This document shows positions 45,801-55,879 of a DNA stretch of 60,000 nucleotides, piece by piece; within the stretch, counting starts at the first letter, position 1, and every line of letters starts with the position of its first letter. Source of the DNA: Zygnema cylindricum (lineage: Eukaryota > Streptophyta > Zygnematophyceae > Zygnematales > Zygnemataceae); contig JBBHKE010001800.1 in NCBI GenBank assembly GCA_037447655.1, forward strand, positions 64,001 to 124,000, given 5' to 3'. The notes under the pieces are model-generated. The model did no database searches and was not told the DNA's origin. It was given only the letters and a program-made list of their open reading frames with translations. A program made the position numbers and the translations under genes.

Positions 45801-48249
45801 CCTCCTCTTCGTTGCGCATTACCAAAAGAAGGTATGCTGCAACAAAGTTCATACCCTGCATAAAATTTTATTCCCAAAAAATAACTAAAAGGTCAAACTC
45901 TGAACACGCCGACAAATTACAAAGCAGTAAAAATGCACATGAAATCAAAAGTTCTCATAAATCTTGATATGTAATCGATGTTTTCGTTTGTTAGAGTTTT
46001 GAGGCTCATTCCCTTAACTGTATTTTAATGGAGGGGTAAAGCACAAAGGGCAGAGCAGTAAGAGTATGAGTAATATTGACCTGACTTCCCATGATTGAGT
46101 ATTTTTTGTTATAGTTTGTGAAACTATGCCCGCATAAAATGAAAAACTTTCATGTACTTCTGTACAATACCGATACCGTTGCACAAAAGCACTATGCCCA
46201 TATACGACAGCACTTTGTTCTGTACTTATTGTGTGCATTATAAATACATCGTCTAATAAACAATTAATTGCCATCCTTCAATATAATAGATAATTTTCAG
46301 GTTTGTTGTTGGACATATCAAAAAGCTGGAGACACGATATACAACAGTAATATAAAGGCACTAGAACACGTCAACTAAGGCATCGATAGTCATGTCCTCA
46401 AATTTTAAATGCATAGAGCTCTCCTGAAAGACAAGTTGTGAAGTTTCAAAATCCCATAACACTTGCCAAAATTTGAGAAAATGAACAGCATGTCGCAATG
46501 GGTAAACTGTCAGCCGGTTACACTAAAACAACCTGCTCGCGAATATGTTAGGCAGGTAAAAAAAAAAAAAAAGACTGCTGAACAAGTTACCTGACAGTAA
46601 CCAACACGAGAATCTCTCCATGAGTATGCCACTAGAATGCGCCGCAAAGACTGTAACCCATCAGGAGAATCTATCTTCGCATGCCCCGGAAATGTCCGAT
46701 GTAAATCCTGTCACCAAAAGTCATCCAATTACTTATTAAAAAGCTGGTGTTGTGAACAGTGCGAGTGTTATGAACAGTGGAAAGAAAGAGATAGGCGAGC
46801 CAATTGGACGACCTTACACAGTTCTTACTAAGATAACTCAGCCTGCTCCGAGCTTGATTTAAAATTGATAACGTCTACATATGTAAAACTCCTGTTTATT
46901 TAATGTATAAGACTGTGCCCCAGACGTGCTCCCAAGAGTCAGAAGTCTATGCCAACGCTGATCATGACACTACCTTCTGACTCCATTGTCAAAACAAAAC
47001 CATGTTCATTACATCAACTGCATTAAAAAACAGAAGAGTCTAGTATTCATAAAGACAACAACAGTCGAGACGTTGATTGAGAAACATCGTCGGGAGCAAC
47101 AGAGAGTGACATTGCCCCAAATGCCACATTGACGGAAACTATCCCTTATAGGATATTTACACAGACGATTACAGGCCGGTAATCGCAGTAATTGAACACA
47201 AAAGTGTACAAATTGTATACTTTTCTGCCAAATTGTTGCCATTACCAGCCAGTACCGCCACAAATCACATATGTGAAATTAACCTATTCCGTACCACTAC
47301 ATAATTTGCAACTATGCAAATGACATCATGCTCACAAATATTCAAGAAGCATGATGTCAAAAAATGTCCACTGCCATAATGAAGAGAAACAGATGATATT
47401 AAGAAGAAAAAGCAGTCAAAGTTGCCAGCGAAATAAAACATAAAGGACAGCATCCAAAACAGTTAAAAAAGCTAGAGCGACCACCCAAGACACAAGCCAT
47501 GCATGAAAATGAAATGGGGAGTAAAAAGAAGCCAAAAACACATCTTTTTGCTGCTCCCTATCATAGTTGCTTCAGAATACATGTGCAGGCTAACACCCAA
47601 AATGACAACGCCAAAAACTACGAACTCGAGGCCTAACTCAATTTGATTTTACAGAATCAAATTGCCTGGGAGGGAAGGAGGGAGGGAGGGAGGGAGGGAG
47701 AGAGAGAGAGGGAGAGAGAGAGAGAGGGAAATAGAGAGACAAAAAAAATAGATAACAATGCACAACATAACAGCATTGTAACGTCCTCACATTATCAATT
47801 TGCCTCGTTGCTTTTGTTTCCCTCCCCTGAACCTCTCGTAACAACTCAAGATAATATCCATCCGGAGCTGTGGCCTTCTTCTTCGCGGCTCCCGAAATTG
47901 CTTTCCAAACCTTCGGTCGAAGAATTGGAGGTATTCCTTTCCGTACAAGCCTCTTCAAAAGCATGGCATTTCCCGCATCCGAAAAACTGAGAGAAGAAGA
48001 GAGTCCCAAAGAGGCACTAAAAGTCGCTGCGATACTACTACTTGAATCTTCGCGGTATTCTTTTTGAGTAGACATGGCCACTTGAGGTTGTAAATACCAT
48101 CCTACACCTCTGTTTGCTTCATAAGCCCACCATACTCTCCCTTGTTCCTTCACTCTCTCTTCTACTTGGTTGAGTGTCACAGCTTCTTCTAAATTGACTT
48201 CAAGACGAAAATCGTACATGTCTACGACTCGGATAACTATTTTATTCAT
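42817..48249 (-). CDS. TBC-domain RabGAP (411 aa, 7 exons)
   Basis: TBC proteins speed GTP hydrolysis by Rab GTPases in vesicle traffic, using an Arg finger (IxxDxxR) and a Gln finger (YxQ). Exons: 48249-47791, 46707-46591, 45855-45677, 44795-44702, 44131-44054, 43399-43298, 43023-42817. All junctions are GT-AG and in phase, totalling 1236 bases with TGA at the end. An in-frame stop lies 14 codons upstream of the ATG with no other ATG between. An N-terminal region precedes KRLVRKGIPPILRPKVWKAI, where the TBC domain starts. Then QIDNDLHRTFPG (Arg finger), VGYCQGMNF (Gln finger), HVEQRVLQDLL, VTTEWFLCLFARSFP and RIWDVLFSEGAKVLFRVA. The tail has AISKQRQKQQPAVMAELEER, as in plant homologues. The gene appears intact and functional. 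The target Rab is not evident from sequence. Confidence 0.93.
44160..44290. repeat. Cryptic tandem repeat (TTTACCAATCAA) in RabGAP intron
   Basis: TTACCAATCAG, TTACCAATAAA, TTACCGATCCA, TTACCAATCAAG and similar units repeat with a 12-16 base period, just upstream of the exon at 44131 on the gene strand. Confidence 0.8.
47670..47742. repeat. (GGGA)n/(GA)n microsatellite in RabGAP intron 1
   Basis: GGGAGGGAGGGAGGGAG followed by GAGAGAGAGAG runs, 50 bases inside the intron from exon 1. Confidence 0.95.
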
Positions 48250-48289
48250 CTCGGGAACATGACGAACCCTTGCGGCCGTTGTTTTCGCC

Positions 48290-48450
48290 AGTTTGAATGA
48301 TTTTCAAAACAAAAATGAATGGTTTTCAAAAAAGAAATGAATGGAGTTCGAAACAAAAATTAATGGTTTTCAAAGCAGAACTGAAGACAGAACCGAATAA
48401 GTTTAAAAACAAAAAAAAAATGAATGGTTTTCAAAACAGAAAAAAATAAT
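48290..48450. repeat. Degenerate tandem repeat GAATGGTTTTCAAAACA
   Basis: The unit GAATGGTTTTCAAAACAAAAAT recurs five or so times with indels immediately upstream of the RabGAP start codon, so it may sit in its promoter or leader. Confidence 0.8.
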
Positions 48451-49769
48451 TTTTCACGACAGAATTGATGGCAGATTTGAGAAAGTTGGAATAAAGGCCG
48501 GCAAAGCGGGAGTGCTTTGTCGTTTACTGCCGTAAACAGTATGATGTATGACAGTATTGAATCCGACAAAGGACTGAAAACTTAAAATTCTACAGCAGTT
48601 TGTACAAGTTTTAATGTCAAAGAATAGCTAAATAAAAAACCTTTATCGAAAACGACAAAGCAAAAAGGACAAAGGTAAGTATACCTCAGATGAGATTAGG
48701 AAGAGATACAGAAAACAAATAGAGATGCTGAAAGTGAATAGATTTCACTGAGGATTGTAAGGATTGCACAAATAGTACGGATTTTATGGATTGTACGGAC
48801 TGTTCGGAACTGAAGGTGCTCAACAAAGAAATGGCATTTCTTAACAGCAGGAACTAAATGAAAAATGAAAGAAAGCTCATACTAGTAGACTTTACAAGTT
48901 TTGAAGATAAAAGAAGAGTGTGAAAGGACATGAGGAAAAGATGATACTACAGAAACAGTGTAATCACCTTGAGATTGATACCAAAAAAAAAAAAAAAAAA
49001 TTTGAAAGAAGCGATTTAAAAAAAAGGAAAAATAGACAACCCTAGAAGAGCAGCCACAAATCAGTGACGTAAGTAATTCCTTCAGTTTCTCCTTTAGCTT
49101 GAAGAGTTCCTTTTTTTTTTTTGTTAAGGAACACACACCTGTTTTGTTTCTGACAAATGTGATTCTGAAAAAAGAAAAATGGAAAAGTACACTACAGTAG
49201 ATTAAAAGAGTAAGGAATTTTCAATATATTGTCATAATGCTGTTGAATTCAAACGGAAAGAGAAGGAAATTTCTTTATTTCTTCCTCGGGCAGGAGTACA
49301 AAAGTTAACAAAGTTTAGGCTATATTGAGTTATGCGTCCACGTGTTAAGTCGTGTATGGCCTAGCCTATTTCAAATATGGCGGATGATACCGTTAGAAAA
49401 GAAAAAAACAAACGAAAGACAAACCAAAAAAAATAGTTTCAAGAAAAAAAAAGGACAGGCAATCCTAAAAGCCCGTACGGCAGATACTGAAGCGAAATAG
49501 ATAACTGTACGGCTTTCTAAATCATGGACATTACCGTACCCATGATATCCGGAAAATGATAGCGCGTTAATGTGCCGAAAGGTCTGGGTCAGTATATCTG
49601 GTGTTTCCGTGTTATGGTCCAGGAAACCGTACGTAAATTTAGAGCTTAACTGGCGCACATTAAGGGCTAGCCTCATGCGGTAATGCCGTTTCTATACCTT
49701 TTCTTACATTAAAACTAGGGAACAATTTTCCGCAGAAGCAATTTTGTCTGGGCAGGGAAGTCGACGTCA
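48451..49769. other. Intergenic upstream of the RabGAP gene
   Basis: AT-rich, no gene recognised. Homopolymer A runs near 48990. An open frame at 49676-49371 on the minus strand is not similar to anything I know. Confidence 0.4.
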
Positions 49770-50275
49770 GCGTGAACAAAAAGTTTGTAGAAATTTTACG
49801 AATCTGTCACGAGTTGATGGCAGCTACAGTACAGCATTTGACTTTTGAAAAGGTACAGTACTATACTGTAGCGTTGTAAGGTGGGTTTATATGTAAAAAA
49901 ACACTAAAAGCTATTTGTTGCATATATGGTAGATCATGACACTTGCCTGCACATGCGGTAGAACAATAATTTTATCATGTACTTGACGCAATATAACAGT
50001 TTGACCCAACCGGTAACCAATAGAAATTGTACAGATCTGTCACGATTGACGTCAATAAAAAAATCTGTCAAATCTGTTAATTCAATATAGATAACTTTTG
50101 ACTTTTGAAAATGTTCGGGTCGTTCCACATGTTTTATAAACGTTGAAATATGATTTGTTGCACGCATGCGAAGAGCTACATTACTGTAGCGAGTGGAAAC
50201 CATGATGCTTGCCGGCCCACGCGGAGACCTATAATTTCAAATTTTCAACAATACTTGACGATACTTGATGTCACG
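49770..50275. repeat. Diverged tandem duplication, ~250-260 bp unit
   Basis: Two successive segments share order and wording: AGAAATTTTACGAATCTGTCA versus AGAAATTGTACAGATCTGTCA, TTTGACTTTTGAAAAGG versus TTTGACTTTTGAAAATG, CTATTTGTTGCATATATG versus GATTTGTTGCACGCATG, and GATCATGACACTTGCCTGC versus AACCATGATGCTTGCCGGC. Each ends near TACTTGACG. Confidence 0.7.
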
Positions 50276-50486
50276 TAACCCTTTGACCTTATGTTACGCC
50301 TCCTCGATAATATCTCCATGAAATTGTTTTTACACGCGCAATAAATGTGGGAGAAATCAAAGGACGGTGCAATTTCATTGGACCCCGAAATGAAAAGTTT
50401 CCCTGGCCTCTGTTACTTACCAAAATTGATGCTTTCGACCAGAAGTACACCGTGAATCGCTACTGGTACTTTACTGTACTGTACAG

Positions 50487-50707
50487 TACACCGTGAATCG
50501 CTATGAGCGTTAATGTTAATTTTGCCACTTAAAACATCTTTTCTCCTTACACACATGTCGGATTGTGGATCTGACGGTTGCGATTGAAAGTTATTACTCC
50601 CAGATTCCGATTGGCGGTCTCAAATTGAACATCGTTTATGTGTGTACGGAGAAAATATGTTTTAAGTGGCGAAAAAGTTATTAACACTAATAGCGATACA
50701 AGGTGTA
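50487..50707. mobile_element. MITE, TACACC family, CACACATGTCGGATT subtype
   Basis: TACACCGTGAATCGCTATGAG at the left and CACTAATAGCGATACAAGGTGTA-like right end. The interior has TGCCACTTAAAACATC mirrored by TTTTAAGTGGCG. A second TACACCGTGAATCG half-terminus precedes it at 50446. Confidence 0.8.
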
Positions 50708-50929
50708 GTTCTGATAACAGACATCGGTTGTCGAACGGCAGGTCGGTTGTCGAACGGCATGTAGATCCGATGTACAGTACCGCTGCGGGAAGAATAATTT
50801 GTTATCCGATATATATGTAAATTTAATAGCATAGATGTCCCGTGCGAATAATCCGCACGAAACGAACGGGTGAGTACTACGCACGATACGCATTTAACGA
50901 TGATGAAAATGTAATAAAATGCGTACCAA

Positions 50930-51435
50930 AATACGTACCCGTACTTTTTTGTACATTTGCGAATTGTCTTCGTACATTTCAGTACTTTTAGGGTTAATAA
51001 GGGGGGGTTGAGGAATTTTAGGGTGCATTCTCGTGCATTCTCGTATATTTCTGTTAAATAGCCAACTTTTATTCGTACATTCACGTACAGTGTCTGTATT
51101 CTTTTGTACTTTTGATTGCTATTATATTGAGTTTTTTAGGGTACATTTTCGTACGTTTACGTAGATTTCAGGATACGGACTTACATCTTTCGTACATCTA
51201 CGAACAACGTCCGTATATTTCGGTACTTTTAGGGTTTGAAGGGGGGATTTTAGGGTGTTTAGGGTACTTCTCGTACATTTCGTACATTCCGGTAAGTTAT
51301 AGTACAACTGCATTACATTATCCGTACTCTTTGGTTTCTTAGGGTGCACCTTTCGTACAATAACGTACATTTCCGTATGTTTCTCGTACGTTCTATGATT
51401 TTTTAAGGAATTTTTAGGGTTAGTGGGACGGTTTC
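50930..51435. repeat. GTAC-rich tract with TTTTAGGG motifs
   Basis: Recurring CGTACATTTCCGTAC-like phrases alternate with TTTTAGGGT and GTTTAGGG. The TTTAGGG/TTTTAGGG phrases match plant and green-algal telomere units but are scattered, so this may be a decayed interstitial telomeric or satellite region. Confidence 0.45.
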
Positions 51436-51562
51436 CGTACGTTTTCGTACATCGTACAACAAAAACTAAAGTAGCGAATACTACTTAAAAATCGTAAAAA
51501 AGTCGAAATTCGTACTAATTGGACAACTAGGTTTAATAATATCACTATATAATACTGTACAG

Positions 51563-51830
51563 TACACCGCGAATCGTAATTAGGGTTATGAAAGCTAATT
51601 GAGTCGCCCTAAATTTCGACTCTATCACGTTTAATAGAGTACATAACTCTAAATTGTCCTTTGTACTAATTAAGGTACGGTTTAATTAGCGTTTAATAAT
51701 TCTAATATAGTGCCATTTGAAATAGTGTGTTGTAGTGTCGATGTCTGCTCGTACAAATTGTACTTTCATAACTAAAAAATTACAAAACATGAGTTAATTT
51801 AATCGAGCGCGCACGTCAAATTGCACTAAA
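51563..51830. mobile_element. MITE arm, TACACC family
   Basis: Starts TACACCGCGAATCGTAATTAG and matches the inverted right half of 38137-38640. The opposite terminus was not found. Confidence 0.65.
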
Positions 51831-54435
51831 AAAAACCGGCCAAATTCCAACGAAAAAGATTATATTCGCATATCTCCGTCCGTCGACAGGATGGTCGTCC
51901 GTGTGAACATTGAGATAAGTTTACATGTGAAAATGTAATAGTTCAACGGCGACAACACGTATTTGCCCTAATTATAAATGTTAATTTTATAGTTGTTGTT
52001 CGATATTCTGCGTATTCTGTTTAGATAGGGAACTTGATAGCAAATAGAGTGAAAATGTACTCTAATTTAGGAGTATGTCTGTTTTAAAGTAAAGATTTAC
52101 CTTAAGATGACCAAACTTACCAGAATGACCCTTAAGAAGAGTAACTTATAACTGTAATATGGGTGAATGATCACACTGGGACATGAATTAGAGTAAATAA
52201 AAAAAAAATAGAGTAAATATACAACATTAGGCGTGGGTGATATATGGTGAGGGTAATGCCAAATGCCGACAAACCTCACATAATAAAATCTTGTTCGACC
52301 AATTACAGTCACGCTTTCTTTGTCCAATTGGTGCCGCTCTTTTTTTTTTCGTTATTTGTGGAATCTGACGACTGTGCCGCCATCCTGAAATCTCTCTATT
52401 TTTTCAACAGGGATCTGTGACAGCGTCGCTTCCTCTTTCACCATGGATTGCTTCGCCCACGTCATGGCTTTCACGCCGTTTTTTTACATTTTTTAATTGT
52501 GTAAGACGAAATGACAAACATTTTGTTGCGCGTCAACTCCACCATTGATGACGTGGCAAGAGCCTAGGCTTTTACTGGAGTGGCTCAATATAACGTGGCA
52601 ATTATCATTTTCCTCTATAATGCAATTAAAATTATGGAGACCCATCATAGCTTCTGACTTATAATCCTTTCACTTTTTTGTCGGTTTTTTTCGAGCCGGA
52701 TATGTCCTTACTAATCTCTATTATTTTCTCTTGTTTCATGAAGGTTTATTTGAAGGTAACTCCTATTTTTTTTTACTTCTTTTTTGGTTTTGCTTTTGTT
52801 TCCATCTTTTCACCTTTTCCGTTAACCGTTTTATTTAAGCTTGGTTTTTTTTCCCGCTTATAAACATTCATGTTATGAGTTTTGAAAGAAATGTTGTGAA
52901 TGTTTAGAAGGGAAATACAAATTCGTTTGTTATGTTTTGGTTGAAGAATGTTGTCTTTCTTTCGAAACGGAAACGGTATGCAACTCTTTTTCGTATTTTT
53001 CTTACTTTTCTTTATTATCATTCTATTTTCCTCTTTTCGATTTCAGTATATATGTAGAAGTCAACTTCCAAAAATACGTAAAGGATGGCTTGAGTGTTAA
53101 TCTGAAGGTACGTTGCGAAAAAAAAAATGAAAAAAATCATACTAACTCAGACTGTCGATCTTTTAGTGAACATGTTTTCGTTATTTATGAGTTGATTAAA
53201 CAATTCCAAAGTTTGTCACATGTACCATTCACACTAATAATGTTGTTGTGCCAACCAGATAATTCAAAAATACGACATGTGTAATCTTTGGAATAATGCG
53301 GAAATATGTCATTTGTTCCATTTAGGTCATTTCAAAATTTGTCGCGATTACCATCCACGACAATGTAAAAAAATGTTAATTGTACAAATCAAATGAGACC
53401 AAAACATGCAGCGTGCATGATTTCAAATAGTATCAAAATGTTTAATTTTAATTCGCAAAACGACAAAATTAATAAGAGGAGGATGTTTTTTGGACGCTTC
53501 GGTTATATCTTAACTCAAGGGTGGTCAAGATCTTTCCACAAATTAATGTGAAAAACGTGAATTCAAACGAGAATTTGAATGCGAATTTGTACGCGAATTC
53601 AAAATTCAGATGTGAATGAGAGAAACCCCATGTGAATGGAAATGGGAGTTTTGAAGGAAAATATAAGCTCCATTTGAATGTTTTGCAGGATTTTCAATTA
53701 GGCAAGAGAATTGCGGAGGAAGGAAATGATGCGGTAATGGTGGTGAACAAATGAGATACTATTCCGGAAAAGGACAAGAGCAGGACTTTACAGTACACTT
53801 TGGACGTCAGAGAACATCTCCGTTGTCTCGATTGGGCTCCCATTGTCTTTAGTTCAACAACCACGGGATAACGAATTCCTAAGTGCGAACAGGTCAGCTC
53901 GAAAAAAACCTTTTTTTTTCCTTTTAAGAGTGTTTTTCTTTTAATGCCTTATTTTGTTCTAATCAAGCGACATAAAATTCTTTAATAGAAGCATTAGAAC
54001 ATGTACTGGATTTGAAGTACGGTAACAAGTACGGTAACAGACGAATAGAAGTAGACGATGAACAAAAGTCAGTAGTTTTGAGGAAGGGACCGGAAGTCAA
54101 TTTTATGTACAACTATTGTCCTTATTATTTATATGTTTAATTTGTTTCCAATAGCATATTAGAGTGGAGTTTATATTTTTCGTGCCCTAAAAGAGGATAG
54201 TGAAATCATTTGTATAAAAAGGGAATAGAAAGGAGAGAATACAGAGAAGATTCATGAGAAAGTGGAAAGATAGAGAAGTTTTTCGAAGTTTAGAGCCTAT
54301 TAAATAATGAAATTTTGGAGCAATAATTGTCTTTTTTGACATAAATAATAAATTATTGTAATGAAATATTTATTATGTTAAATATTTTTAAGCCAATGAT
54401 AATCCAATGGGGATGTTATTACTCTTTATTCTAAT
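51831..54435. other. Intergenic, nothing recognised
   Basis: AT-rich, with poly-T and poly-A runs. No coding segment with family resemblance, no RNA gene and no complete transposon seen. Confidence 0.45.
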
Positions 54436-54439
54436 GATG

Positions 54440-54890
54440 TATGTGTTTTTTTTGTTTGTTACCAAATGATTTTGTTTTGGATGTGTTTGCGACAGCTATG
54501 GAATGATGACATTTTTTTTTTGTCATGGATGATGACCGACCAGTGACGAGGCATTTTCGTCGTAGGATTATAAACCAACGACGATTCATTGTCATCACTG
54601 ACCAAACAATTGGCTTCGGCACTGTCTCTCACCGGAAAACCAACCGGCGTCGAGAATGGGTTGTCACTGAATTGAAAAACAACAATATGGCAATATCGAC
54701 ATTTAGCCAAAAACCAATAAAGACGTTGTGTCATCGTGGAAAATCCTTCGGCTATGAGGCAATGTCATCGCTAGAAAACCCACAGGCGACGAGAATCTGT
54801 CATCGCTGAACAAATTACAATGAAATATTCCATGTCACTGCTGCGACAGCAGCCAACGATGAGGTGGGCTCGTCACTTAATATCAATGAC
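54440..54890. repeat. Degenerate repeat with GTCATCGCTG/GGCGACGA phrases
   Basis: Phrases like GTGACGAGGCATTTTCGTCG, TTGTCATCACTGACCAAAC, CCGGCGTCGAGAATGGGTTG, GGCGACGAGAATCTGTCATC and CAACGATGAGGTGGGCTCG recur with a period of roughly 50-70 bases. An open frame of 94 codons across it is an artefact of this repetition. Confidence 0.55.
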
Positions 54891-55428
54891 GTAAAAAACA
54901 ACATTTTGTGTATTAAAGATTTGAACAAAATAAAAATGTCCACCCGCTCCAACATCATGTTTCCCATAAGTGAGTGACAAACACACGGTAACACATTGAG
55001 CATGACGAACCATCGCCCTTACACACATACTTATATTTTGCAAAAACAAAATGGTGTTTCATAAAATGGTTGAATTATACATCGTTTTAGCATACAAGCT
55101 TCACAATGAAGTAAAAAAAAATTTGCAGAAACAATGACATTATAGTAATAGACATACTACACGGCGTATTACCCCTTCAATATTGTATGATAACTCCTTC
55201 CTCCTAAATTTTTATGTTGAAATTGATAGATTTAGGGGGTATTTTCTATGTCTGAATAGATAAATAAAAAGCAAAAGGAAAAGCGTAGGCAACCTGCCTA
55301 CACCTCCTCTCTCTAGCCCCCATACTTGTTGTAGTCACTGAAAGAAAGAGAGGGTGGTGGAGCTATGCTTGCCTCAAGTTCCATAGGTAGGACTAAAGAG
55401 TGACTTAAGTCACTCTCAATAAAAGGTT
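54891..55428. other. Intergenic, nothing recognised
   Basis: No gene or repeat recognised. Confidence 0.4.
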
Positions 55429-55495
55429 GAGTTCGGGAGGACTCGAACCTCCGACCGACAAAGCGAGGCGTAGCCGTCAGCCTTAGCCGGTCTGT
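55429..55495 (-). tRNA. tRNA-like fragment (T arm and B box, 5' acceptor lost)
   Basis: Minus strand has TGACAGACCGGCTAAGGC (A-box-like, Ser/Leu type) and GGAGG-TTCGAGT-CCTCC, a perfect 5-bp T arm with a B-box loop, followed by CGAACTC. The matching 5' acceptor GAGTTCG is absent. Likely a tRNA pseudogene or SINE head. Confidence 0.45.
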
Positions 55496-55879
55496 CATAA
55501 AAGTCCGTTAGAGTACATGGGGTATGATTACTATTTAAATATGCGATAGATCATTATTCCGATTAACAAAATAATGGATAACGAACATAGAAACTAGTGA
55601 GATTATAGTGCTATTGTGAGTCCGCAATGAAACAATTTACCGGACATCCATTTTGAACAGTTAGCATTTAAAGTCGGTCTAGATCCGACGCTACACATCA
55701 TCGCCGAGATCTCGGAATGGACGCTTTGGCGATTTTCGGGTGTGACATGACCTGGCGCCACGTGGCAAGATAGGGTTGGGAAGCTCGAATCACGGGGAGC
55801 ATGAGGACAAGTCCAAGAAAGACAAACGTCCACTCCATGACCTTGTCGTACACAGGCGGTACAGAAAGGACATCGGCCA
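55496..55879. other. Sequence replacing the Copia reverse transcriptase
   Basis: Immediately downstream (minus strand) of the point where Copia similarity ends. No recognised feature. An open frame on the minus strand, 55916-55698, has no known relative to me. Confidence 0.35.

Noticed and set aside
54525-54809. 94-codon open frame
   Set aside because: It follows the degenerate GTCATCG repeat and has no family resemblance.
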